The position numbers and the translations under genes were made by a program. This document shows positions 16,676-28,876 of a stretch of 32,574 nt of DNA, piece by piece (position 1 is the stretch's first letter; every line of letters begins with the position of its first letter). The stretch covers positions 21,198 through 53,771 of the forward strand of contig MHFM01000011.1 in the NCBI GenBank assembly GCA_001804205.1, given 5' to 3'. Origin of the DNA: Omnitrophica bacterium RIFCSPLOWO2_01_FULL_45_10b. Lineage in GTDB: Bacteria; Omnitrophota; Omnitrophia; Omnitrophales; Danuiimicrobiaceae. The notes under the pieces are model-generated. The model searched no databases, was not told the origin of the DNA, and was given only the letters and a program-made list of their open reading frames with translations.

Positions 16676-17816
16676 CGGAGCCATTCCAAAACAAGGATAT
16701 CTTAAGCGCGTGTTAATCGTTCATCCTCATGGCATCGGCGACGTGCTTTGGATCACCCCCGTGATTCGCGCGTTAAGCGAATATGGCGTCAAGCGTATTG
16801 ATTTGCTTCTCGGGAGTCGGACACGCGAGATTTTTGAACGCAACCCCCATGCAAATGAAATGTTTGAATGGGATAAATCGCCTGTAGCAAATATTTTTAA
16901 AAAGTGGTCCCGGTTTAAAAAGTTGGCGGTCACTTTTTGGAAACTTTGGCGCAATCATTATCAAGTGGTTCTTGATTTTTCGCTTGGTTCGCAATATGCG
17001 TTTTTATGCCAGTTCTTTTTTTGGATTCCTGTACGGCTTGGTTTTAATTTTAAAGGCCGAGGAAGATTTTCAACCCATCGCCTTGAGCTTCCCGATGGCT
17101 ACACTGACAAGCCGGTGGCCGATTACTATCTCGATCTTCTCAATATTTTAAACATCCAACCCACGCATAAGCGAACAGAACTTTTTCTGGACGAAAGGGA
17201 TTTTCAAAACGCAGAAGCGATTTTAAAAGAGCTCGGGCTTCATTCTGGAAGTTCTATTTTAGCGATTGCACCAGGCGGGGGAGAATCGTGGGGGAGCGAT
17301 GCGCGTCTTAAACGTTGGCCCGTTCAATATTTTGTTCAGTTAGTAAAGGAATTGCATCGGGATTACGGTTCTTTGTGTGAGGCGATTTTCATTTTAGGAG
17401 GGGCCGCTGAATCTCAGCTGGCCCAGCAGTTTTTAGAAGCGTTTCCTGAGAGATCAGTTTATAATCTTTGTGGCCGTGTTTCAATTCGGACAGCAGCGGC
17501 TTTAATACAAAAAGCTTCGCTTATGCTTGCCAACGATGGAGGCCTTGTGCATGTGGCCCATGCAATCGACACACCAGTCGTCGCTATTTATGGCCCGGTG
17601 GATCCTAAGGTCTATGGGCCTTATCCGGCTAAAAGCGCAGCACTTTCACTTACTGCCAGCGGCCCCGCTTGTCGGCCTTGTTACCAAAGGTTTCGTTATC
17701 AAGCGGCATGTAAAGGAATCGAGTGTTTAACCATGTTAACACCCGATCGGATTTTAGCGCGCCTTCATTCGGAACGTTTTCTCGAACGATTGTCTTCGGT
17801 AGGAGTTTCCAAATGA
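16656..17816 (+). CDS. GT9 family glycosyltransferase (heptosyltransferase-like)
   Basis: KRVLIVHPHGIGDVLWITPVIRALSEYG...IAPGGGESWGSDARLKRWPVQYF...MLANDGGLVHVAHAIDTPVVAIYGPVDP. ORF opens at 16632; ATG 16656 plausible start. Confidence 0.9.
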   Translation: MSLFWFNGAIPKQGYLKRVLIVHPHGIGDVLWITPVIRALSEYGVKRIDLLLGSRTREIFERNPHANEMFEWDKSPVANIFKKWSRFKKLAVTFWKLWRNHYQVVLDFSLGSQYAFLCQFFFWIPVRLGFNFKGRGRFSTHRLELPDGYTDKPVADYYLDLLNILNIQPTHKRTELFLDERDFQNAEAILKELGLHSGSSILAIAPGGGESWGSDARLKRWPVQYFVQLVKELHRDYGSLCEAIFILGGAAESQLAQQFLEAFPERSVYNLCGRVSIRTAAALIQKASLMLANDGGLVHVAHAIDTPVVAIYGPVDPKVYGPYPAKSAALSLTASGPACRPCYQRFRYQAACKGIECLTMLTPDRILARLHSERFLERLSSVGVSK

Positions 17817-18634
17817 GGCTTAAAAAACTTTCCGTATGCGCCATTTTAGCCGCAGGTCTTTTATTTGTTTTACAGGGGTGTAGTGGTATTCAAACGAAAA
17901 AAATCAATTCGTCCGCGGAACTGCCTGCACCGAAGGTGATTGAAAAATTGTCCTCCAGCATTCGCGAGGGAGAGAAACTAAAATTTAGCGTTAGATGGCT
18001 TGGCATGGAAGTTGGAACGGCAGAGGCGACGGTAAAGGGGATCGAAGAGATTCGCGGACGAAAAGCATATCACATTGAAGCTCTCGCGCGCTCGAATTCG
18101 CTCATCGACCTTGTTTATCCAGTGCGTGACGAACATCATACGTATCTTGATACAGAACGTTTTCATTCACTTCGTTATGAAAAAATAATACAAGAGGGCC
18201 GATATCGGGCGGATGAAGTGATGGAATATGATCAAGAGAATCATACGGCTACCTACTATTCACGGAAAAATAAAAGCCGAAAACAAATGTTTATTGCAAA
18301 AGACGTTAAGGACCAACTTGCAGCTGCCTATTGGTTCCGGTTACAGCCAATGGCCGTTGGTGATACCGTGCATATTCCTACCGAGGCGGATGAGAAGAAT
18401 TGGGATTTAGAAGTTAAAATACTTCAAGTCGATGAAGTTGAATTGGACAAATTGGATACGTTCCGTGCATTTCAAATTGAACCTATGGCGACCTTTCAGG
18501 GAATGTTCATTCGCCGCGGAAAAATTCGCGGTTGGATAAGCGCAGATGAAAAAAGGCTCCCTTTGATGATGAAAACAAAAGTTCCTGTCCTCGGAACTGT
18601 TACCGTCGTGTTGGTGGGCTATGAAGGCTGGTAA
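17813..18634 (+). CDS. DUF3108-like lipoprotein
   Basis: ATG 17813 overlaps the previous TGA. MRLKKLSVCAILAAGLLFVLQGCSG is a lipoprotein signal with lipobox LQGC; body EGEKLKFSVRWLGMEVGTAEATVKG...ISADEKRLPLMMKTKVPVLGTVTVVL resembles DUF3108. Confidence 0.8.
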   Translation: MRLKKLSVCAILAAGLLFVLQGCSGIQTKKINSSAELPAPKVIEKLSSSIREGEKLKFSVRWLGMEVGTAEATVKGIEEIRGRKAYHIEALARSNSLIDLVYPVRDEHHTYLDTERFHSLRYEKIIQEGRYRADEVMEYDQENHTATYYSRKNKSRKQMFIAKDVKDQLAAAYWFRLQPMAVGDTVHIPTEADEKNWDLEVKILQVDEVELDKLDTFRAFQIEPMATFQGMFIRRGKIRGWISADEKRLPLMMKTKVPVLGTVTVVLVGYEGW

Positions 18635-19490
18635 GATCAAACGGCTGTTGTTAGGGTCGGTCTTCGCCATAGTTATTTTTGGCGGAGTTGCTTTTTTTAT
18701 TTTGCCCCCAAAAGGTTATATTCCGGTGTTGATGTATCACTTTGTTGTTCCAAAAGCTCAGGTTGGTTCGACCTCACTTGATGTTAGCGTTGAGAATTTT
18801 AGCCGTCAAATGTGGTTCTTAAAAACTTTTGGATTTAGAACAATTTCATTGGATGAATACGAAGCGATCAAAACCGGCCGAACGAAAGCTCATGGCCGGG
18901 AAGTTTTGATTACCTTCGATGATGGGAATGAAACCTATATTCAGTATGCGTTGCCGGTATTGGAGCGCTATCAGATCAACTCAGCTAATTTCCTGGTTTG
19001 GAATTTTATGGTACAGAAGCAGTACGGAAGCATGAGTTTGGAAGATGCAAAGCGCCTTTCTTCCCATCCATTGATTACGTTCGCATCTCATTCTTTATCT
19101 CATATTCCTTTGGCCGATTCGCCAGCCGAAGAAGTGAGAACAGAGATTTTTGAATCTAAAGCAAAGCTCGAAGAGGCGTTGGGAGCAAAGATTAACTATT
19201 TTTGTTATCCTGAAGGCTCGCATGATGAACGAACAATAAAAATGGCGGAAGAAGCAGGTTATCGGCTTGCTTTTACGACCTCAAGGAAACAGCTTCAAGG
19301 CCGTCCAGGAACTCTCTACTCCATCGTCCGAATAAAAGTTTCTCCTACCCAGAATTTATTTGTTTTTTGGATTAATGTTTCCGGTTTTACTGCTTGGGGC
19401 AAGGAAATCGACTCTTTTTTCCATCAATTGACAGGTCAAAACTACAATGGTACACTAACACCTTATAAGCTGAATCCAAAAACATCATAA
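18621..19490 (+). CDS. Polysaccharide deacetylase (NodB/CE4-like), membrane-anchored
   Basis: N-terminal hydrophobic segment, YIPVLMYHFVVP, LITFDDGNETYIQYALPVLERYQI, FASHSLSHIPLAD, NYFCYPEGSHDERTIKMAEEAGYRLAFTT. Confidence 0.9.
   Translation: MKAGKIKRLLLGSVFAIVIFGGVAFFILPPKGYIPVLMYHFVVPKAQVGSTSLDVSVENFSRQMWFLKTFGFRTISLDEYEAIKTGRTKAHGREVLITFDDGNETYIQYALPVLERYQINSANFLVWNFMVQKQYGSMSLEDAKRLSSHPLITFASHSLSHIPLADSPAEEVRTEIFESKAKLEEALGAKINYFCYPEGSHDERTIKMAEEAGYRLAFTTSRKQLQGRPGTLYSIVRIKVSPTQNLFVFWINVSGFTAWGKEIDSFFHQLTGQNYNGTLTPYKLNPKTS
19428..19456 (+). promoter_or_regulatory. Predicted internal sigma70-type promoter for the hldA-kdsB-pyrG-kdsA segment
   Basis: TTGACA (19428-19433, full consensus), 17-nt spacer, TACACT (19451-19456); AAAGGA precedes the ATG at 19519. 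Confidence 0.5.
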
Positions 19491-19518
19491 GTTATTTTCC
19501 TGAAAGGATTTAAGTTAA

Positions 19519-20566
19519 ATGCGCACGTCTGAAAAAACCAATCGCCTGAACGGCAAATACACCCAAGGTTTAAACCGCCTTGTGGACCGCCTGACAGACG
19601 CTAAAGTTATGGTTGTTGGCGATTGGATTTTGGATGAGTTTGTGTGGGGGACTGTTGATCGAATTTCACCGGAAGCGCCGGTGCCCGTCGTCAATGTTAC
19701 CCGCGAGTCTTTTGTTCCTGGAGGTGCCCTGAACGTTGCCAATAACATCAGGACCTTAGGTGGATCCGTTTATCCATGCGGACTTGTGGGTCGAGATCTC
19801 CGTGGCCGGATGTTGGTAAAAGCAATGCGCAGAGAAGGCATTGATACCAGCGGTGCTATTTATGACAAAACCCGCCCCACGACATTAAAGACGCGCGTCG
19901 TAGCCCATTCGCAACAAATGGTTCGTTTTGACCGCGAAGACAGCCGAAATTTGAGCGGGGATCATTTAAAAAAAGTGTTGGTTTTTATTGAAAAGCTATT
20001 ACCAAAAGTTGACGCGGTCGTTATTGAAGACTATGGCAAGGGGATGATTACTCCCGCATTGCTCAGCCATATTTTGAAGCAAGCCAATGCCCTTAAAAAA
20101 CCGATACTCGTCGATCCGAAAGAGAAGAATTTTGCTTATTACCGCGGTGTTACAGCAGTGACCCCAAACCGCAGAGAAGCTCTGAACGCTTATGGCCAAA
20201 ATGTTGACAGCGGTGCGCCAAACATAGATAAAGTTGGCCGAGCGTTGCTCAAAAAATTTTTGTGCCAAGCGGTTTTAATTACGCTGGGTGAAGAAGGAAT
20301 GATTTTGTTTGAAAAAAATGGAGCGATTACCAAAATCCCTACGGCTGCTCAGGAAGTTTATGACGTTTCAGGAGCCGGCGATACAGTCATCGCAGTTTTT
20401 GCAATGGCTTTAGCCGTAGGCGCAACAATGAAAGAAGCTGCAGTACTATCCAATTGCGCGGCAGGAATTGTGGTGGGAAAATTAGGGACCGCTACCGTAA
20501 CCCCTCAAGAGTTAAAAGCTTCTCTTTCCGTTTCATCGGGTCGAATGAGGAAGCGAGCGCTTTCCG

Positions 20567-20574
<8 letters not shown>
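19519..20574 (+). CDS. hldA: D-glycero-beta-D-manno-heptose-7-phosphate kinase (RfaE domain I only)
   Basis: VMVVGDWILDEFVWGTVDRISPEAPVPVV...PGGALNVANNIRTLGG...RPTTLKTRVVAHSQQMVRFDRED...VIEDYGKGMI...VSGAGDTVIAVFAMAL. No C-terminal nucleotidyltransferase domain. Confidence 0.93.
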
Positions 20575-23846
<3,272 letters not shown>

Positions 23847-23850
<4 letters not shown>

Positions 23851-24812
23851 GACAAGATCTTGTGCTTGCCAAAAAAGTGTTGAAAATCGAATCTCAAGCG
23901 ATTCAAAAGCTGAGCGCCAGAATCGGCCGAAATTTTGAACAAGCCCTTGATTTGCTCAAGTCATGCACAGGCCGTGTTGTGGTAACAGGCATGGGCAAGC
24001 CCGGCTTCATTGCACGCAAAATCGCCGCTACGTTTGCTTCTACCGGAACGCCAAGTCTTTTTCTTCATCCTGCCGAGGCCATTCATGGAGATTTAGGCAT
24101 GGTGACCAAAGCGGATGTGATTTTGGCCATTTCCAATAGCGGCGAAACGGAAGAAATTACGCGGCTGCTCTCCACCATTAAAAAAATCGGCGCGAAATTG
24201 ATTGCGCTGACCGGAAATATTCAGTCTACCTTAGCAAAAAATTCAGATGTAGTTCTCAATATAGGTTTGGAGCAGGAGGCATGTCCCTTGAATTTAGCAC
24301 CCACCGCTTCCACAACTGCCGCACTTGCTATGGGAGATGCGTTGGCTGTATGTTTGGCCAAACGAAAAGGTTTCCGTGAAGAAGATTTTGCATTCTTACA
24401 TCCGGGCGGAAGTCTTGGGAAAAAATTGATCAAAGTTCGTGATTTGATGAGGCGCGGAAAATTAAATCCCATTGTCCGTGGAACAGCCACGGTAGAAAAA
24501 GCGCTGTTGGCAATTACAAGCGCTCGCGCGGGTTCTTGCACCATTGTGGACAAGCAAGGAAAATTAAAAGGTATTTTTACCGATGGTGATCTGCGCCGCC
24601 ACTTAAAACAAAATGGAGTTTCCATTCTCTCAAAACCGATTGAACCCTTCGCCACGAAAAGGCCGATTGCCATTCAAGATGAAAAATTAGCGGCGGAAGC
24701 GCTTCAAATTTTGCGCGATCGAAACATCGACGAATTGCCCGTTGTGGACCGAAAAGGCCGGGCGGTTGGCCTCTTGGACGTCCAGGATCTTTTGAAAGCG
24801 GGATTTGTATGA
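23847..24812 (+). CDS. kdsD: D-arabinose 5-phosphate isomerase (KpsF/GutQ family) with CBS pair
   Basis: VVVTGMGKPGFIARKIAATFASTGTPSLFLHPAEAIHGDLGMVTKADVILAISNSGETEEI...ALGDAL-type and FLHPGGSLGK motifs, C-terminal CBS repeats. Confidence 0.96.
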
Positions 24813-24818
24813 AGAGGT

Positions 24819-25769
24819 TTGTTCTTGAGTAAGACGCGAAAGCACCGATTTTTTTTGTATCTTGGGCTTGAGCTGTTGAGGCATTTGGTTTTAATTTTGC
24901 CCAGATGGTTGAATCATGCGATGGCCAGCGGCATTGGGTTCTCTGCTTATTGGATTCTTCCAAAAGAACGGGCCAAAACGGTCCGGCATCTAAAGGAAGC
25001 ATTCGGAAACGAGAAAAGCGAACGCGAATTTCTCAAGATCGGCCAAGAAGCTTTTATCCATTTATCGAAATCGGCAATCGATGTGCTTTGTTTTCCAAAG
25101 CTCAATCAAAAACGAATTGAACGCCTTGTTCGTTTTGATGTGGGACGAAGCCTTTTAGACGATGCTTTAGCGCGGGGCAATGGGGCTATTGTTTTAACGG
25201 GGCATATCGGCAATTGGGAGCTTTTGGCCTCCTATTTTCGATTTTTAGGTTATCCGGGTTCTTTGGTTGGTCGCCGAATTTATTATGAGCTGTTCAACCA
25301 GGTTTTAGTTTCGCTTCGCAAGAGCGCTTTGGTTTCGACCATTTATCGAGATGAATCGCCGCGACAAGTTTTGGCGGAGCTTAAAGCCAATCATACGATT
25401 GGAATGTCCGCCGATCAGGACGTTGATAGCATCGAAGGTATTTTTGTTCCTTTTTTTGGAAAACCGGCATGGACACCCACTGGCCCGGCCAAGATCGCCT
25501 TGGCGAGCGGAGCGGCGATTGTGCCGGCTTTTATGATGCATGAGGGAGATCATTACCGTTTGTTCGTGGAAGAGCCAATTTGGCCATCTCAAGAGGAGTC
25601 AAAGGAAAAGGCTGTAAAAATGATGACTGAAGCATGGTCGCAGATTGTGGAGCGGTACGTCCGGCTTTTTCCGAATCAATGGGTATGGATGCATAACCGT
25701 TGGAAAACCAAAGCGGAACCGCAAACAAAATCAAAAAATTTTGTCGGCTTGGAACGAGTAGCTTCATGA
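24819..25769 (+). CDS. LpxL/LpxM-type lysophospholipid/lipid A acyltransferase
   Basis: IVLTGHIGNWELLASYF, GMSADQDVDSIEGIFVPFFGKPAWTPTGPAKIALASGAAIVPAFM, ERYVRLFPNQWVWMHNRWKTK. TTG start. Confidence 0.92.
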   Translation: MFLSKTRKHRFFLYLGLELLRHLVLILPRWLNHAMASGIGFSAYWILPKERAKTVRHLKEAFGNEKSEREFLKIGQEAFIHLSKSAIDVLCFPKLNQKRIERLVRFDVGRSLLDDALARGNGAIVLTGHIGNWELLASYFRFLGYPGSLVGRRIYYELFNQVLVSLRKSALVSTIYRDESPRQVLAELKANHTIGMSADQDVDSIEGIFVPFFGKPAWTPTGPAKIALASGAAIVPAFMMHEGDHYRLFVEEPIWPSQEESKEKAVKMMTEAWSQIVERYVRLFPNQWVWMHNRWKTKAEPQTKSKNFVGLERVAS

Positions 25770-26653
25770 TCCGAAAACTGATTTTAGCCTGCGTTATTTT
25801 GGTCCTTGCTTATGTTGCTTTAATCCAATTCAAAATTTGGATGCACACACGTGCCGATCGGAAAGGCCATGGTAAAGAGGAGCAGGAGCAGAAAAGTGAA
25901 GTAGCGCAGCGGGTTTATAGTTTTTCATTTTCTAAATACACAGACACCGGTGAAAAGGAACTGGAAATCGAAGGTGACTCTGCGGATATTTTTTCTCAAA
26001 ATGTTGCCCTGATCAACGTTATTGCAAAAGCTTATGCCGAAGAATCACCGGTGACCATTACGGCTGACCAAGGTTCCATTGATCGCTCAACGAGCGACGT
26101 TCAGTTGCATAAGAATGTTGTGGCAACGACCGAAAATGGAACGCGCTTGATGACAGATCAACTGAATATTCATCCGTCGGATAAGCGAATGGATACAGAT
26201 TCTGAGGCGAAAGTGAAGAAAGACAACATCAATATTGAAGGTACTGGCGCGAGCAGTGATTCACAATTAAGCAAAGTGACCTTTAAGAAAAATGTAACCG
26301 TTGTGGTACAAGACCCGGATTCCGAGTCCAAAGTACCAACGGTGATTACCTCAGACGGCCCCCTTGAGGTTGATTACAAACGTAATATTGCGCACTTTTC
26401 AAAGAACGTGGTGGCCCATCATGCTCAAGGGACCCTGAACGCGGATTACATGGATGTGATTTACGAAAAAGACACGCGCAAAGTTTCTAAAATTGTTGCC
26501 CGCGGCAATGTCATTATCGTCAGTAAGGAAGGAAATAAAACCTATAGTGACATCGCCGTTTATTTGGCCAAAGAGGGCAGAGTGGTGTTGGGAGGAGATG
26601 TGGATGCCAAGTACCGCTCTGACGAATCCGGCCTAGGGAAATCTTTGTTTTAG
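25766..26653 (+). CDS. LPS export protein combining LptC-like N-terminus and LptA/OstA-like C-terminus
   Basis: N-terminal TM, YSFSFSKYTDTGEKELEIEGDSADIF (LptC-like), then SDGPLEVDYKRNIAHFSKNVVAHHAQGTLNADYMDVIYEKDTRKVSKIVARGNVIIVS (OstA-like). ATGA overlap with the previous gene. Confidence 0.82.
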   Translation: MIRKLILACVILVLAYVALIQFKIWMHTRADRKGHGKEEQEQKSEVAQRVYSFSFSKYTDTGEKELEIEGDSADIFSQNVALINVIAKAYAEESPVTITADQGSIDRSTSDVQLHKNVVATTENGTRLMTDQLNIHPSDKRMDTDSEAKVKKDNINIEGTGASSDSQLSKVTFKKNVTVVVQDPDSESKVPTVITSDGPLEVDYKRNIAHFSKNVVAHHAQGTLNADYMDVIYEKDTRKVSKIVARGNVIIVSKEGNKTYSDIAVYLAKEGRVVLGGDVDAKYRSDESGLGKSLF

Positions 26654-26663
26654 GGAGACCAAA

Positions 26664-27389
26664 ATGAATTTGCTTGAAACCCATGGTTTAACAAAAAGTT
26701 ATAAGGGCCGTTGCGTGGCCAATCAAGTTTCCATTCAAATTTCACGCGGTGAGATTGTGGGACTTTTGGGCCCTAATGGAGCTGGAAAAACAACGACATT
26801 TTATATGGTTGTGGGTGTGATTAAAGCCGATAGCGGGCAAATTCTTTTTCGCGGCGAAGAAGTGGCGCAGTTGCCGATGTACCGGCGCGCCCGCATGGGA
26901 ATGGGTTATTTATCGCAAGAACCCTCCATTTTTCGAAAATTGACCGTTGAGGAAAATATTATGGCCATTCTGGAAACATTGGATATTCCTCAATTGGAAA
27001 GAAAAAAACGGTTGGAACGCCTTTTGGAAGAACTTGACATTACTTATGTAGCTAAAAATAAAGCGTACACACTTTCCGGCGGAGAACGCAGGCGACTTGA
27101 AATTACGCGAGCGCTTGTGACCAATCCATCGCTTCTTTTATTGGACGAGCCCTTTAGCGGCGTAGATCCAATCGCGGTATTTGAGGTTCAAAAGATTTTG
27201 CGAAAATTGAAATCTCAAGGCCTCAGCATTTTACTGACCGATCATAGCGTTCGAGAAACTCTTTCCATTACGGATCGGGCTTATATTATGTGCGAAGGAA
27301 AAATAGAAGTTTCCGGGTCGTCTCATTTTCTGTCGACCGATAAAAAAGCCCGCGAAATTTATTTGGGCGAACGTTTTGTTCTTGCTTAA
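26664..27389 (+). CDS. lptB: LPS export ABC transporter ATP-binding protein
   Basis: GLLGPNGAGKTTTFYMVVGVI...MGMGYLSQEPSIFRKLTVEENI...LSGGERRRLEITRAL...LLLDEPFSGVDPIAV...LLTDHSVRETL. Confidence 0.97.
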   Translation: MNLLETHGLTKSYKGRCVANQVSIQISRGEIVGLLGPNGAGKTTTFYMVVGVIKADSGQILFRGEEVAQLPMYRRARMGMGYLSQEPSIFRKLTVEENIMAILETLDIPQLERKKRLERLLEELDITYVAKNKAYTLSGGERRRLEITRALVTNPSLLLLDEPFSGVDPIAVFEVQKILRKLKSQGLSILLTDHSVRETLSITDRAYIMCEGKIEVSGSSHFLSTDKKAREIYLGERFVLA

Positions 27390-27420
27390 TCAATCTTAAC
27401 ATTGTGACGGAGGAATGTGA

Positions 27421-27885
27421 ATGAAGATTTCTGAAACTTTGGATAAACGCGCAATTAAAATCGGGCTTAATGCTACAGCGAAGGAAGATGTCCTCAAAGA
27501 GTTGGTCGATGTTTTAGCGCAAGTTGAGAATATCGGCGATGCCAAGGGAATTTTAAAGGCGCTTATTGAGCGCGAAAATTTGGGTTCAACCGGTATTGGG
27601 CAGGGGATTGCTATCCCCCACGGGAAAACCGACAAGGTAACGCGCCTCGTTGCTGTTTTGGGAATCAGCAAATCGGGAGTCAATTTCGATGCGTTGGATG
27701 GAGAGCCGGTCTACATTTTTTTTCTATTGGTGGCACCCAAAGCTACAGCAGGCCCTCATTTAAAAGCATTGGCTCAGATTTCACGTCTTCTTCGAGATAG
27801 TTACTTTTGCGAATTAATTCGTAAATGTAAGACAGAAGAAGAACTATTTCAACTCATTAAAAACGAAGAAGAAAAGAAACATTAA
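27421..27885 (+). CDS. ptsN: PTS EIIA protein, nitrogen-regulatory/fructose type
   Basis: KEDVLKELVDVLAQ...LIERENLGSTGIGQGIAIPHGKTDKVTRL (active-site His in PHGKT)...HLKALAQISRLLRD. GGAGG before the start. Confidence 0.92.
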   Translation: MKISETLDKRAIKIGLNATAKEDVLKELVDVLAQVENIGDAKGILKALIERENLGSTGIGQGIAIPHGKTDKVTRLVAVLGISKSGVNFDALDGEPVYIFFLLVAPKATAGPHLKALAQISRLLRDSYFCELIRKCKTEEELFQLIKNEEEKKH

Positions 27886-27919
27886 CTTCTGTTTTTCAAT
27901 CACATAACATAACCTATCC

Positions 27920-28876
27920 ATGGCGTACCTTTCCGTTCAAAACTTCTACGATGGGATGAAGGATCAGTTAAAACTGAGCCTGATAACTCCCACTGTTCCC
28001 TTGACCCGTAAGATCCATTCTCCCGAGATCCATAGGCCGGGCCTGGCTTTTTCGGGTTTTTATGATTACTTTGCGTTTGACTGCCTTCAGATTCTCGGAA
28101 AAACGGAAATTCGTTTTCTTAAAAAATTACAGGGCCACGCCCGACGGGTAAATTTAGGCCGTTTTTTCTCATTCCGAATTCCATGCATTATTGTGTCGAA
28201 ACAACAAAGCGTACCGCGCGATTTTTTAGAGCAAGCGGTTCGTGCCGGCATTCCGGTTTTTCGCTCGCCGTTCCGCACCGCGCGGGTAGCAAGCCAGGTA
28301 ACTGTTTTTATCGAAGAAGCAAGCGCGCCGGAAGCCAGCATTCATGCAACGCTTGTCGATGTTTATGGCGTAGGGACGCTTCTCCTTGGAAAAAGCGGGG
28401 TTGGAAAATCGGAATGCGCCCTTGAGCTTGTGGAACGTAAGCACCGGCTTGTGGCGGATGACATTGTAGAAATTCGAGTTGAGAATCACGAACTCATCGG
28501 GCGCTCGAATGATGTTTTGCATCATCATATGGAAATTCGCGGGTTAGGCATTATTGACGTTCGAGCTATTTTTGGAGTGGGTGCCGTGCGGAATCGTAAA
28601 CGCATTACTTTAGCCGTGACGCTTGAACATTGGAAAAAAGAACGCGAATATGAACGGCTTGGCCTTGAAGGGCAGGAATATGAACTTTTAGGCATGAAAG
28701 TTCCTCATTTGATTATTCCTGTGCGACCAGGCCGAAATATTCCAATTTTGGTCGAGACAGCCGCTTTAACTCAGCGGCTTAATAAGATGGGCGCTAATCC
28801 GGCGAAAGAATTTAACCAAAGATTAATTCAATCGATGGGGTCTGCGGCCCAAGCCGGCAACGGATTGGAAACATGA
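27920..28876 (+). CDS. hprK: HPr kinase/phosphorylase
   Basis: GVGTLLLGKSGVGKSECALELVERKHRLVADDIVEI (Walker A), HHHMEIRGLGIIDVRAIFGVGAVR signature, LIIPVRPGRNIPILVETAAL. Confidence 0.97.
   Translation: MAYLSVQNFYDGMKDQLKLSLITPTVPLTRKIHSPEIHRPGLAFSGFYDYFAFDCLQILGKTEIRFLKKLQGHARRVNLGRFFSFRIPCIIVSKQQSVPRDFLEQAVRAGIPVFRSPFRTARVASQVTVFIEEASAPEASIHATLVDVYGVGTLLLGKSGVGKSECALELVERKHRLVADDIVEIRVENHELIGRSNDVLHHHMEIRGLGIIDVRAIFGVGAVRNRKRITLAVTLEHWKKEREYERLGLEGQEYELLGMKVPHLIIPVRPGRNIPILVETAALTQRLNKMGANPAKEFNQRLIQSMGSAAQAGNGLET

Noticed and set aside
24221-24673. 150-aa minus-strand ORF, and the overlapping 141-aa ORF at 24577-25002
   Set aside because: Antisense to kdsD and the following acyltransferase; composition looks like reverse-complement of coding sequence, no family signal.
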